The notes under the pieces were generated by a model, which saw nothing but the letters and a program-made list of their open reading frames with translations, searched no databases and was not told the DNA's origin. 64,000 bases of DNA from Culex pipiens pallens. Lineage: Eukaryota > Arthropoda > Insecta > Diptera > Culicidae. The stretch is taken from positions 6,581,101-6,645,100 of the forward strand of contig NC_068938.1 of NCBI RefSeq assembly GCF_016801865.2. The letters are read 5' to 3'. A program made the position numbers and the translations under genes. The number at the start of each line of letters is the position of its first letter. The stretch's first letter is position 1. Of this stretch, positions 35,936 through 48,540 are shown in pieces.

Positions 35936-36370
35936 TAAATGTTATTTACACGGTAAAAAAAAGTTTTATTTTACAAGGTTGATCATTTTGATGGATTGAA
36001 TACTACCTGTTTTCCTATATCAAAAAAAAAATAATATTTTTAAAAAACCCGAAGTTGAACTTCTTTAAAGACTTGTTTATTTCATCACATACAATTATAA
36101 AATTGAATGAAAACTAATTGTATCAAAATATCAAAAAATCATGTCTCAAGGTCAAAAAGTGTCGAACATTTTAATTTCGACTATTTCTGTTATTTGTTGA
36201 TATCATTGAAGGTAGAATAACTGTTGCAACAGTCCAAGCTCCATACATTTTTTTTTTTTGGCAATTGTCCACGGAGGGAGGGGGTGGTTGAAATTTCTAA
36301 AGAGGTGTCCAAGTGGTTTATGGACGATCCTTTAAAAAAATAAAAATGAGTAAAAAAAACTTAAACCTTG
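35936..36370. other. AT-rich spacer, nothing recognised
   Basis: AT-rich sequence with a poly-T run near 36248-36259. No gene is seen. Confidence 0.5.
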
Positions 36371-37450
36371 TTAAAAACATCCCACTGTGTTCACAGAGTT
36401 CGCGAAATGCGAGAAATCAGTCAGGCGTTAATGTTTTGGCGAAAGACATGACGAAGCACCCCGAGAGCAGCGGCGAGAGAGGTTCCCAAATCGGCGCGCG
36501 GTTCCCCCCAAAAGAGGTGACAAGGCGGTCCGGAGGGGGAACCTATAATTTGACTGATGCCCGTTTTCAGGGCTACAAACAAGACCCGCCAAGATTCGGG
36601 TTACACACACACACTTTGGGTCGCCGCGCCGCGTATGCTAATTTCGGTTCTTGGGACCCCAAAATTGCAGACCGGTCGTGCCGAAGCCGCCGCCGCCGCC
36701 GTCTGGGACCGACTCCACACGGAACGAGGGGGAAACGCGGCGCAAAAGTGCGTTTTTTCACGGTCAATTTGCTGCTGCACCGCCATCAGGTCCCCAGAGG
36801 AGAGATCCTTTTGGCGTGGAGAGAAGTGAGAAATTATCGCCATTCTAGTGATTTGTGTAATTCGATACTTTTTGCCGGCAGTCGGGCGTCTCACATGGTG
36901 GATTATTTTTTATTGTAATTTTTGAAAGTTTATTTATGGGAAAAGGTGAAATCTTAGACCAGGTGTGGAGAGGTGAGATTAAACTTCAACGTAATCGATA
37001 AATCATGAATGCAGAGAAAACAGAAAAGCCATTCTTCATTTCTAACAATAGTGCAAATCCCACAAGTCACCACACCGTTACAATCATGCAACTTTCCACG
37101 TCAGTGACTTTTATACTAACCGGTAGCAAAAAAAACTAACGTTTCACGAGAAGCCAAATGACGTCAGTCGGTTATGTGTGTGACGTGACGTGTGACGACT
37201 ACACTCTTAAGTGATATGTGCCTTTGTCACACTATCCAAAGCCATGTTCGAGACGCCGATGGTCATTATAATGGTTACCGCGGTGGGTACACGGACTTGG
37301 GTACAAATTTGCGTGGCAGCAAATGATTCGACTTCGAACGAGATGACGTGGTGTGTAGGATGGTGTGTGTGATATATGGTTCAATTGTTATTATTATCGT
37401 ATAAAATTGCACAACGACGACGGCGGATAGGAAATTTTCTTTGGCTTTGT
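36371..37450. other. GC-richer block, no recognisable gene
   Basis: Contains GCCGCC-type runs (36685-36703). The 201-aa open frame at 36313-36918 overlaps antisense frames of 60-97 aa, and none shows a domain, so the open frames probably reflect base composition. TGACGT-type words cluster at 37157-37200 (GACGTGACGTGTGACGAC), a possible CRE-like cluster. Confidence 0.4.
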
Positions 37451-37894
37451 GCCTAAATGGGATATTGTTCAGGCTGCTGAACGACACTATTAGACTGCAC
37501 GAAGGTGATTTAGGAACATTAAATATAATGAGAACGCAACTTTGTAACGTCACTGGAGCTACAGTTTTTTATTTAAACTTAGCATTTTCTGATAACTTGC
37601 AAGCTGTTGTTAAAACGAGTTTCATGTTTAAACCATTATCACTCAAACGTTAATGTTTCCTGTAGTAAATTTGTCTGTACAATTTTAGAAATAGAAAAAA
37701 ATACTAATTCTTCAAATCCCTGTAAAAGTATTGATTTCACTCAACATTGAAATTCACAAACAACATTTTCAAAGTTGAGGCTTTGTCCATGTCAAACGAA
37801 GCAATTTAACAAAAAAACAAACAGATATGAAAACTCTAATAACAAGCCATACTATCAACATTATTTGAATAAAAACAATGGATAAATAGTAGTT
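37451..37894. other. AT-rich spacer, nothing recognised
   Basis: Non-coding by inspection. Short frames at 37441-37653 and 37836-38048 carry no motif. Confidence 0.5.
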
Positions 37895-38290
37895 TATGCA
37901 ACAAGTTGCAAAAAGAGGATTTTTTCAGCACGAGTCGTACATTTATCCAACGAGGTTCACCGAGTTGGATACATACGACGAGTGTTGAAAAAATCAAGTT
38001 TTGCAACGAGTTCCATACATTTTTTTTGCAATTCCGAAAAACACCCATTGAGTGAAATTTTAAGTAAAATTTTCATGTATTTTTCCAATAAATCGTTTAA
38101 ATAAAAAAATGTTGAAAAGTTTTACTTTTCGAAACAAGTGCTGAAAAGTTCAACTTTTCAGCACTCATTTCAGTGCTGAAAAGTAGAACTTTTCAGCATT
38201 TATTTTGAAAAGTGTTGCTATTCGATTCTGTTATTTTTGGTAGGAAAAAGTAGGCCGTTTCATTTCTTCAGAAGGACAGGAAAAGTTGAC
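37895..38290. repeat. Dispersed repeat family G, copy 2
   Basis: Inverted relative to 30545-30870, sharing TACGACGAGTGTTGAAAAAA, TTTTCAGCACTCA and TTCTGTTATTTTTGGTA. It contains two adjacent perfect hairpins at 38138-38198. Confidence 0.6.
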
Positions 38291-39320
38291 AGTTTCACAG
38301 CGGAATTGCAAAAATGCATTTTACACCAGTCCACTTATCTTGATACATATCACTAGTTTCTGATATATCTATGCATTTTTTGGACCAATTTTGAAGGGGG
38401 GGGGGGGGGTGACAAAAACTTTTAATATTTAATAATATTTGTACCAGCCTAATGAACTCCTTCCATTTTTTAGTATGTTATGTAAAAATTTCCGGGGATT
38501 CCGATAAAAATATTTCCAGACATAGGCTCTTTGGTCCAGACACCGTTAAAACGGCATTTTAAAGTTTCATTCGACCTTTTCATATGTTAGGCTAGATTTT
38601 TGAAACATTATATTTTTTTTTGATAGGCCAACTTATCACCTTTCATTTGCGTATAAGACAATTGAAATCGGTTGAAATGGCGAGGAGTTATGATTTTTTG
38701 AAAAAAGTGGTTTTTGCGAAAATCGACGAAAATAGCCATTTTTCAGACCACCCTAAGACGGCGTAGGTCACCCTAATGGCCAAACAAAAAAATACGGGTC
38801 TAATTATTTCGGCCAGGGAACCCCCAGAAAAATTTTGAGCCCGATCCGAGCACTTTTGTTTTTTTCCATGCTGTTTTCGTGGGGAATTGCTGTATGTAGG
38901 TATCGACGACAAAATTGTTATCGAATTTTTTTTGCGATACACGATTTTTGGGATGTGTGTGTGTGTGTGTTTGTTCAACCAATCCAATATCCGTAGGCCG
39001 GCTACGAAATTATCGGAAAGTATAATTTGTATCAGTCTACACGATTTTTGGGATGTACAGCAAATTCTAGAACAATCCAAAATATTTTTTGCGAGCCCAT
39101 ACATGCTAAATATGGTTAGAAAGTAGGAAAATGCATATAAAAAAACTTTTAGTTGATTTGACTTCTATTTTTATTAAAATTTTGTAGATTTTTGAAAAGA
39201 TATTTTTATGCATTCTAATTTTTCATGACGCGGAGGGAGGCGACATGAACCATAAAAAAATATTCGCAATGGTTAAGTTATAATAAATAAATCCTTTTTT
39301 GAATACTTAAAAAAAACTTT
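38291..39320. repeat. Diverged dispersed repeat with G-run
   Basis: Begins near a run of 14 G (38396-38409). 38765-38855 matches 25655-25745. 39098-39185 (CATGCTAAATATGGTTAGAA, then AAAATGCAT) resembles 53520-53600. It also holds a GT run (38954-38970). No coding sequence is recognised. Confidence 0.5.
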
Positions 39321-39870
39321 CATAATTAGCAACATGGGTGATAAACGATACGAAATATTACATGAAGTTTAATTTTGTTTGAGTTTCAAAAAAATAGAAC
39401 AGTGAAAATTCATACTGAATGAAGCAAATATAAAAAAAAGAGTTTTTATAAAATACAATATTTTGTGAAAATACATACCAATAATTTCGTATCGTTTGAT
39501 ATCGATATTTAAAATTATGAAAATTTGAAAATTAAAGAAAAATTCGGTGTGTTGTGAAAATTTTAGCATTTTATTTCGAAAATTCTAAAACAATGAAAAT
39601 GTAAACAAAATTTCGAATCGTTTAAGACCCATATTAAAAATTAAGAAAAGTTTTGTATTTCTATGAATTACCGTATTTTGTTATAATTTTAGCATTTTAT
39701 TTCGAAAACTTTTAAGCAATGAACAAATATAATATATACAAAATTTCACATTGTTTGATACCCATATTTAAAATTTTAAAAGTTTAAGTATTTTCATGAA
39801 ACACCGCATTTTGTGAAAATTTTAGTTTTTTACCATGAAAAACTCGCATCGTTTGTGCTAAATCGAAGTA
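39321..39870. repeat. Diverged array of family C-like units
   Basis: Landmarks near 39487 (ATCGTTTGATATCGATATTT), 39612 (ATCGTTTAAGACCCATATT) and 39746 (ATTGTTTGATACCCATATTT) are spaced about 125 and 134 bp, matching the unit length inside the family C elements. No terminal inverted repeat is visible here. Confidence 0.55.
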
Positions 39871-40500
39871 TACTTAATATTTTAATAAAAAATAATGGTT
39901 CAAGTCCTTGCCAACTGTTTTTTTTTTCTGAGTTTTTCTCAGACTCACCTAATTAGCCCTCATAAACAACAAATGATATCTTTTCCAGACATTGAATCGA
40001 TTAAGTATGTCAAAATGTTTATAAATTAAAACAATTTGCTTTAATTTGTTTTTATTATTGTTTTAATGTTTCCAAACAATTTTGAGGGTCACGAAAAAAA
40101 TTGAAAATGTCGGAAGATCCAAATTTTTTTTTAAGTTTGTTTGACCTAATTTTCGCTTTTGACATCCTGAATATGAAGATCCAAAATCATATTCTCTAAA
40201 AAAAACATGTCAAACGAACATCTTTTGGACAACTTTTGTAATGTTCAGACTGCTTTTATCTAAATGCTACGTTTTTGTAGATGGCACCAAACAAAAACTT
40301 ACAATGTTTTAAAGCAATTTAAGAAACTCTGAACCTAAATGTATGAATGACTTGGTTATAATTGAGTGATTTATTCTTAATCAATAATTGGAAAAATTAT
40401 CAAAATTATCAAAATGTTTAAGATAAATACATGATTAAAATTGTGTTTTGTATTTGAGAAACAGAAAAATTGCTGATATATATTTTTTTCACTTACATTG
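39871..40500. other. AT-rich spacer, nothing recognised
   Basis: No gene or bounded element is seen. Confidence 0.5.
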
Positions 40501-41868
40501 AAGCGACACTCCTACACACCATAAGTCTTCCTACTCCGTGTTCCCCAACAAATGGTACCAATTTGCACAAGTCCTCAGCGCTCGCATCTAAAACCCCAAC
40601 CCACCACCGTCAACCACATTTTCACACCTTCCGGAGCGCGAAATGATTCTAATCTCTTCTTTGCAGTGCACACACACTCGACTCCAGAGGCTAGAGAGCT
40701 TGTAGCGAGATATCCAGGACCACTTCTGCCCCAGTCCGTCGTCATTTGTGACGGCGCCTCTGGACGTCGCATTTCCAGTTCACACCAAGTCCCCGGGCAG
40801 ACCTCGGTTGGTAATGACGACGGGACCCAACTCCGGGAACTCCGCGTTGGAAAACTGGTCCGAGATACAGCCAGCCAGTCAGTAATCGGTTGACAGGCCA
40901 CGGCATCACGGTGAACATTTCCATCTCATCAGTTCTTATCCCGGCCAGGGGCGTTCGGCGGGGTGGTTGGGGTCACCACCGATGGCAAGTGGGGTGAGGT
41001 GGACTTGGAAAAATGTAATCATCATCATCATCCATCATAATTTACATCGGTTCGGTGCCAGTCGAGAGGAGCATATCGCGGGAGAGGGAGAAAGAACGCG
41101 AAAGGGCTTAGTAACGCAACTCGCAGCATCCATCAGGGCAAAGTTGAAGCAGGATAGACAGAGTGAGATCAGGAGGAGTATCAGCAGGACGACAGTGGCA
41201 AACGATGTTCGGTGTTTGTACCCTACGCAGCCAGCAACATCATCCAGGCAGTCAGACAGGCAGCGTTCATGTTTTGAAAAAATATTAAAATTGTTGTGCA
41301 AATTCACAAGAACTGTGAGATGACACAGACAAAAATAATACTTGCACAAAAAAAATATTTTTACAGGAAATTTGCTAAAATTTAAAAGAAACCTAATTTT
41401 CATACTATCTACAAATTCAAACTTTTTTTTTATCAGTGACTATTTCTACGTGTGATTCCGCTTACACTTTAATTCCCTTCACATCCGATCTCTGGCGTGG
41501 ACTCGCGAACGCGGAGTCTGAGCTGAGCTCGCGGCTTACCGATACAGTCAGCAGACAAGTAGAGTGATATCCTGGAAGCTCGCGGCCCATGATGATGATG
41601 GGCAACATGGCGCTTTTGCTGATGGAAATGAATTAGACACAGAGCGAGAGAGATTCGCACTCGGAATGACAACATAAAACTAGCTTGATGACGATACACA
41701 CACAGCGAGATGTGTCGAGCAAAGGATGAATTTGACCCGTCATCGTCGTCGTCAGCGTTTATTTGTGAAGGTTTGTGGAAGAAGAGGATTCCAGCTGTCA
41801 AGGGTAGTATTTCACAACAAAGTTCTTGAATGGCTGGATTATCTGAGCTGAGTGTAGAGTTGGAAACA
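40501..41868. other. GC-richer block, no recognisable gene
   Basis: Two GC-richer patches (40501-41290 and 41450-41868) with short CATCAT and GATGAT runs. Open frames up to 122 aa exist on both strands over the same bases without recognisable domains, so no gene is called. Confidence 0.4.
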
Positions 41869-41872
41869 TTCG

Positions 41873-42162
41873 CTACTCTACTCTACTCTACTCTACTCTA
41901 CTCTACTCTACTCTACTCTACTCTACTCTACTCTACTCTACTCTACTCTACTCTACTCTACTCTACTCTACTCTACTCTACTCTACTCTACTCTACTCTA
42001 CTCTACTCTACTCTACTCTACTCTACTCTACTCTACTCTACTCTACTCTACTCTACTCTACTCTACTCTACTCTACTCTACTCTACTCTACTCTACTCTA
42101 CTCTACTCTACTCTACTCTACTCTACTCTACTCTACTCTACTCTACTCTACTCTACTCTACT
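41873..42162. repeat. Perfect (CTACT)n pentanucleotide array
   Basis: About 58 uninterrupted copies of the 5-bp unit over 290 bp. Because 15 bp is a multiple of three, the array translates without stops into a five-residue periodic peptide. That explains the 121-aa frame at 41830-42195, which is not a gene. Confidence 0.97.
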
Positions 42163-44080
42163 GAGCGTTCCAGTGTAAGTGTGCCAAAACACTGAAATTA
42201 AAAATTAAAATTTTCAAACAAGCTTTTTAAGCTTTTTTCAATTTGAAGTTATTTTAAGTAAAAAAAATATTTTCATTTTCGCACATTTCAACTTTATTTT
42301 AATCAACAGGTTTTTGATAGTTTTGTCTACCTCATTAAATTTTTTAATACTTATTCAGTTAAATTTATTAGCAGAAGGAAATGCAACAAAATATTAAAGG
42401 AATTTGGTAGTACCTAATTTATTATTTCAAGTACAAAAAACATGCAACATTATTTATCACTCTTCAAATGAGTCAAGTAGGTGTTCTGAAATGTTCATTT
42501 CAAACAACAACAAATCATTAAACTCTGCTAGACAGTTGCGTCACCTACTTGAACGTAACGACTCACTTTACAACTTCCCGAGAACTCATTCCAACCCAGG
42601 ACAGCTAGACTCACACACGGTTTAATTCAGTGATTTATGACCAAACTAGACACGGTCCAGCCCTCCCCGCTTCGTGGCTTAGCCCCTTAAGAATAACAAA
42701 ACCTCCTCGCACCATATATCGTATTCGTTTGAAGTTTTGAATTTGTTCCTCCTTCCGACTACGTGCGATCCCCTTTCATCTTTTTACTCTGTTTATTTCT
42801 TAGTTTTAGTCTTTGTTAGGAGGGGGCCTCGGTTTGTCTTAATGTTTTTTTTCCTCCTAGGAAGGCGAGGTGGCCTCTGGGGAGACAACATTTTTACAAC
42901 ACACACACCTCACCCAGTTGGAGTCGGAGTGTCACCGGGCGCGCAAAATTCCACGCCTAAGCCAATCGCGCGAGAGCTACTGACGCTGCTGGAGGAATTC
43001 TACGGAGAAGTTTTGTGAGCGCTAGGGAGACCAAGCTATGATATTGATTTATTACTTTTTCACTTTTTTTTTCTTTTTTTTTCTATTTCAATTATAATGT
43101 TATTAATTATTAGTTTTCACTTTCTGTTATAAATTTAACAATTTTCAGTGTAAAGTTTAGGATTTCAATTTCCACCTTCTAAATTTTAATCATGTCAGTC
43201 ACTCTACCACCTTCCCACATAGATTCCGTGTATTACCTGTCCCAGGGGGGATGGGAGAGCAAGCACAAAGTGGGAAGAAGCGGTGGTCCCAGAAGTGGCC
43301 TCTCCTCCGTACGAGGGAGGAAGGAACCCATCTTAAAAAGACCTCGTCGTGTGACAGCGAACAACGGTAGCTGCCGAACCTTTTCTCGGCTCCACTCCGC
43401 CACCACGAAAGTGACGTTGCTGCTGTTTGTCGCCCGTTCTGTTAAGTGTGTGTCTTACATCAGCTTAACAAGTTGACTTAAATGTGTCAACCCGCGCTCG
43501 CGCGATGGCTTTTTCTTTGCTTTTTTTTTCGTCCCAGAGGGGTCATCGATAAACTTCGTAGCAAAAATTGATCACATTTGTATTTTTTGAAGTACAATTC
43601 AATAAATGGCATTGTTATGTGAGTTTACAGAACAAAAGGGATTTGCATATTTTGAGCAACACATTTAAAATCTAAATTATTTTTGAAAATAACAAATAAT
43701 CACTCAAATTTTTAACCTAAAAAAGGCAAAACTAACTGTGGTGAAATTTAAAGCCTCAAAAAGTAACTAAAAACTGTAAACATTTTTTTTTTCAATTCAA
43801 TCAATTTTTATTTGTTCTTGCTCATCCCGGCTCGATTTACATAGATAGTGATACATAATTCTCTCTTCATCTAAAGTTCAGTTTTTCGTACGTGTTGTCA
43901 TGGTTGATTTCTCTTATAATTTACATTTTGCATTTTAAAAACGGTAAAGAATTCAAACATCTAGAAAAATAAATCAAATTAATTTTTAGCTAAACATGCA
44001 ACGCATTTCATAATGAGTAATTTTCAATTTTTCGTTTGCGCTTGAAGACGTAGTGAAAAGTTGAAGTTTTAGCAACTAAA
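42163..44080. other. Mixed block between two tandem arrays
   Basis: GC-richer at about 42500-43540, AT-rich elsewhere. A pyrimidine tract ending in CCTCCTAG (42855-42862) precedes an open frame ending near 43018, which could be read as a splice acceptor and terminal exon. The peptide has no recognisable domain and overlapping signals are weak, so I do not call a gene. The 94-aa frame at 43192-43476 is likewise unrecognised. Confidence 0.35.
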
Positions 44081-44083
44081 ATT

Positions 44084-45005
44084 TGTTATGTTTTATGTTT
44101 TATGTTTTATGTTTTATGTTTTATGTTTTATGTTTTATGTTTTATGTTTTATGTTTTATGTTTTATGTTTTATGTTTTATGTTTTATGTTTTATGTTTTA
44201 TGTTTTATGTTTTATGTTTTATGTTTTATGTTTTATGTTTTATGTTTTATGTTTTATGTTTTATGTTTTATGTTTTATGTTTTATGTTTTATGTTTTATG
44301 TTTTATGTTTTATGTTTTATGTTTTATGTTTTATGTTTTATGTTTTATGTTTTATGTTTTATGTTTTATGTTTTATGTTTTATGTTTTATGTTTTATGTT
44401 TTATGTTTTATGTTTTATGTTTTATGTTTTATGTTTTATGTTTTATGTTTTATGTTTTATGTTTTATGTTTTATGTTTTATGTTTTATGTTTTATGTTTT
44501 ATGTTTTATGTTTTATGTTTTATGTTTTATGTTTTATGTTTTATGTTTTATGTTTTATGTTTTATGTTTTATGTTTTATGTTTTATGTTTTATGTTTTAT
44601 GTTTTATGTTTTATGTTTTATGTTTTATGTTTTATGTTTTATGTTTTATGTTTTATGTTTTATGTTTTATGTTTTATGTTTTATGTTTTATGTTTTATGT
44701 TTTATGTTTTATGTTTTATGTTTTATGTTTTATGTTTTATGTTTTATGTTTTATGTTTTATGTTTTATTTTTTATGTTTTATGTTTTATGTTTTATGTTT
44801 TATGTTTTATGTTTTATGTTTTATGTTTTATGTTTTATGTTTTATGTTTTATGTTTTATGTTTTATGTTTTATGTTTTATGTTTTATGTTTTATGTTTTA
44901 TGTTTTATGTTTTATGTTTTATGTTTTATGTTTTATGTTTTATATTTTATATTTTATGTTTTATGTTTTATGTTTTATGTTTTATGTTTTATGTTTTATG
45001 TTTTT
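44084..45005. repeat. (TTTTATG)n heptanucleotide array
   Basis: About 131 copies of a 7-bp unit over 0.92 kb, almost perfect. The G of the unit is T near 44769 and A near 44944 and 44951. Three overlapping plus-strand frames of about 300 aa are stop-free because 21 bp is a multiple of three. They are artefacts. Confidence 0.97.
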
Positions 45006-46020
45006 AATTTATAAAAATATTATTTAAATCACGTAGTTTACAGACGATCCCAAATTTGTTAGCTTTCTTCACCCTTCGTGGGACGAGTGTGAGCCCAGAG
45101 TTTGGAAGAAGAAAAAGCACGTGAGAAGAAGGGCTTCTTATGCCGAAAGTTAAGCCAAGGATCGCCGGCAGTGCGGGGTCCCGAGTTAAGAGCGATGCTA
45201 AGAAGGGATTGTTTGTTCACTTTTCCTTGACATTTTTATTTTGGGGGAGAAGCACTTGACCACTAATTGGTTCTTGAGATTGTCATTTTCTCTGCTCATC
45301 TCATGAGGGTGGAAAGTGGAAATTTTGACATTTAGAGAAGGGTTCTTTCTAAACTTTTGCATTATTTTGATATTTGTTTTTTGTTAATGTTGAGTTCATC
45401 TACCAAATCAGAGACACAACCAGCAACTAAAGCAACGATTGATTGGATTGTCCACGGCTCAGCGTGGTAAGTTGTCCAAGGCGCTCCAAAAGCTGACACT
45501 GAGCACATTTAAGACCTCGAAAAAACACACAGTTCGAGTCCATCGTTGTCGCATGGGAAGCAGTGTCCGAAATCCAACGTGAAACGGCGATTGTCACACG
45601 ATTTCCTCACCAACTTCTTCCAAGCTTCCTCCTGAGTAGATGATCTCAGAATTTGCAAACCTCAAGAATGATCAGAAGTGGTTGGAAAACAAAACAACAG
45701 CAAAAACGAAAGGAACTCAAAACCGCAAGAATAAAAGCACGGTGTATCGATGAAATGAAATGCATACCTTTCAACCTCGGTGTTATTTCCTTTTTGTTAT
45801 CTCGATGACGTTTTCGTGGATTTCTGCTCCCTTGCTTTTAGCTTCCCTGCCCTCGATCGGAAAGCTTTCTTCCATTCTGTGGTTCTTTCATTCATATATG
45901 CATATCTGGCTGGCCCTGAACCTGGCTCGGAGAGGTGGTGAAGTGGCGTGCCTTTTCAGCAGTATAATTTTGCATAAATGTCGCCCAGAATGCGCAGCGA
46001 GCGAAGGGTAGGCATTTTGG
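45006..46020. other. GC-richer block, no recognisable gene
   Basis: Sits between two tandem arrays. No ORF above 83 aa and no recognised motif. Confidence 0.4.
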
Positions 46021-46027
46021 GGAAGTC

Positions 46028-47643
46028 ACGGTGGGTTTATAACGTTCATACTGAAAACATTGACACCAAAATTGTCAAAATTGTCAAAATTGTCGAAATT
46101 GTCAAAATTGTCAAAATTGTCAAAATTGTCAAAATTGTCAAAATTGTCAAAATTGTCAAAATTGTCAAAATTGTCAAAATTGTCAAAATTGTCAAAAATT
46201 TTCAAAATTGTCAAAATTGTCAAAGTTGTCAAAATTGTCAAAATTGTCAAAATTGTCAAAATTGTCAAAATTGTCAAAATTGTCAAAATTGTCAAAATTG
46301 TCAAAATTGTCAAAATTGTCAAAATTGTCAAAATTGTCAAAATTGACAAAATTGTCAAAATTGTCAAAATTGTCAAAATTGTCAAAATTGTCAAAATTGT
46401 CAAAATTGTCAAAATTGTCAAAATTGTCAAAATTGTCAAAATTGTCAAAATTGTCAAAATTGTCAAAATTGTCAAAATTGTCAAAATTGTCAAAATTGTC
46501 AAAATTGTCAAAATTGTCAAAATTGTCAAAATTGTCAAAATTGTCAAAATTGTCAAAATTGTCAAAATTGTCAAAATTGTCAAAATTGTCAAAATTGTCA
46601 AAATTGTCAAAATTGTCAAAATTGTCAAAATTGTCAAAATTGTCAAAATTGTCAAAATTGTCAAAATTGTCAAAATTGTCAAAATTGTCAAAATTGTCAA
46701 AATTGTCAAAATTGTCAAAACTGTCAAAATTGTCAAAATTGTCAAAATTGTCAAAATTGTCAAAATTGTCAAAATTGTCAAAATTGTCAAAATTGTCAAA
46801 ATTGTCAAAATTGTCAAAATTGACAAAATTGACAAAATTGACAAAATTGTCAAAATTGTCAAAATTGTCAAAACTGTCAAAATTGTCAAAATTGTCAAAA
46901 TTGTCAAAATTGTCAAAATTGTCAAATTGTCAAAATTGTCAAAATTGTCAAAATTGTCAAAATTGTCAAAAATGTCAAAATTGTCAAAATTGTCAAAATT
47001 GTCAAAATTGTCAAAATTGTCAAAATTGTCAAAATTGTCAAAATTGTCAAAATTGTCAAAATTGTCAAAATTGTCAAAATTGTCAAAATTGTCAAAATTG
47101 TCAAAATTGTCAAAATTGTCAAAATTGTCAAAATTGTCAAAATTGTCAAAATTGTCAAAATTGTCAAAATTGTCAAAATTGTCAAAATTGTCAAAATTGT
47201 CAAAATTGTCAAAATTGTCAAAATTGTCAAAATTGTCAAAATTGTCAAAATTGTCAAAATTGTCAAAATTGTCAAAATTGTCAAAATTGTCAAAATTGTC
47301 AAAATTGTCAAAATTGTCAAAATTGTCAAAATTGTCAAAATTGTCAAAATTGACAAAATTGTCAAAATTGTCAAAATTGTCAAAATTGTCAAAACTGTCA
47401 AAATTGTCAAAATTGTCAAAATTGTCAAAATTGTCAAAATTGTCAAAATTGTCAAAATTGTCAAAATTGTCAAAATTGTCAAAATTGTCAAAATTGTCAA
47501 AATTGTCAAAATTGTCAAAATTGTCAAAATTGTCAAAATTGTCAAAATTGTCAAAATTGTCAAAATTGTCAAGATTGTCAAAATTGTCAAGATTGTCAAA
47601 ATTGTCAAAATTGACAAAATTGACATAGATGCGAACCCACCGT
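46028..47643. repeat. (GTCAAAATT)n minisatellite bounded by inverted 10-mers
   Basis: About 173 copies of a 9-bp unit from about 46070 to 47625. ACGGTGGGTT at 46028-46037 faces its reverse complement AACCCACCGT at 47634-47643. Variant units include GACAAAATT (46345, 46822-46842 three in a row, 47352), AACTGTC-type (46720, 46874, 47395), a 1-bp shorter unit near 46925 and an irregular unit near 46195. Frames of 234-543 aa on both strands result from the 9-bp period and encode only tripeptide repeats. Not a gene. Confidence 0.95.
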
Positions 47644-48540
47644 TCTAAACCTCTCAAAAGGGAAGAACGTCAACAGAAAAGGACCTAACCAGAGGAGAAA
47701 CGTGGCCAACTAGCTTCCTTTCAAGAGCCTCCTTCACGGAGTTCCCGAAGCTCCACAACACTCCACTGAAATGGTGTTGGTTGTTTTGAGAAATTGCAAA
47801 ATAGCCGGGCATTCCGTCACGTGTGTGTGTGTTTCTGTTTGTGATGTGATCCTTGAGGCAAAAAGGGTTCACACCAAAACATAACGAAGACGACGACAAC
47901 GACGAACGCTGGGCAAAACGCCTCTGGATTTGGGATTTGGGAATGCCTCCTCAAAGGTCTTCCTACACCTTCTTCTTGATGCTTCTGTTTCTGTTTCAGA
48001 CGCCTGCATCCGGCGTTCTGGGAAGTTTCTGAAGGGATAGGAAGGGGGAAGTGAATGGGATGATAAATATTTCACAATCCGAAGGTGTATAAATTTAACC
48101 GGAATATTAAGTAGGTTATTCAGATGTATGCGCATAAATAATATTCCTTAGCACCACAACCACTTTGAGGTGACTTCTGGTGGCTGCTCTCTGCCTTTGT
48201 GGAAGTTGGTTCTCTTAACGTGCACTTGGCACTTCTTTTTGGGGAACCTACCCTAGGGGCAATACCGCTCTCTGCTAGGACGGTCGGTGGTGGTGGATAT
48301 TGATGATGTCCAAATTAGGCAGCATCGCGCTCAACGACGATGAAATTGATGACAGGGAAGTACGAGGAATTTGGGGTGGCTGCCGATGATGATGGTATGC
48401 GCCAGACTCGCGCTCTGATTACATTAATTTGAAACATAACGAGGTTTATTAGTGGTGAACAGATTGAGGTATCCTGGTGATGGTGATGCAGTGATATTAA
48501 GGACATGATGTTTATCAGTCAAAATAAATTGAAAATATTT
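47644..48540. other. GC-richer block, no recognisable gene
   Basis: Contains a GT run (47820-47832). Frames of 81 and 88 aa on the minus strand lack recognisable domains. Confidence 0.4.

Noticed and set aside
36313..36918. 201-aa open frame, the longest outside arrays and the LINE
   Set aside because: No recognisable domain. It overlaps several antisense frames, runs through CG-rich and CA repeats, and GC-rich DNA has few stop codons. Not supported as a gene.
41830..42195. 121-aa frame
   Set aside because: Almost entirely the CTACT array.
42737..43018. Possible terminal exon after a pyrimidine tract and AG
   Set aside because: The peptide is unrecognised, there is no upstream exon or consistent splice frame, and the evidence is too weak for a gene call.
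44083..45027. Three frames of about 300 aa
   Set aside because: Products of the 7-bp array, with a 21-bp period giving a stop-free heptapeptide repeat in all plus frames.
46026..47657. Open frames of 234-543 aa on both strands
   Set aside because: They are translations of a 9-bp tandem repeat (three codons) and contain only repeating tripeptides. No domain and no stops are possible in a perfect array.
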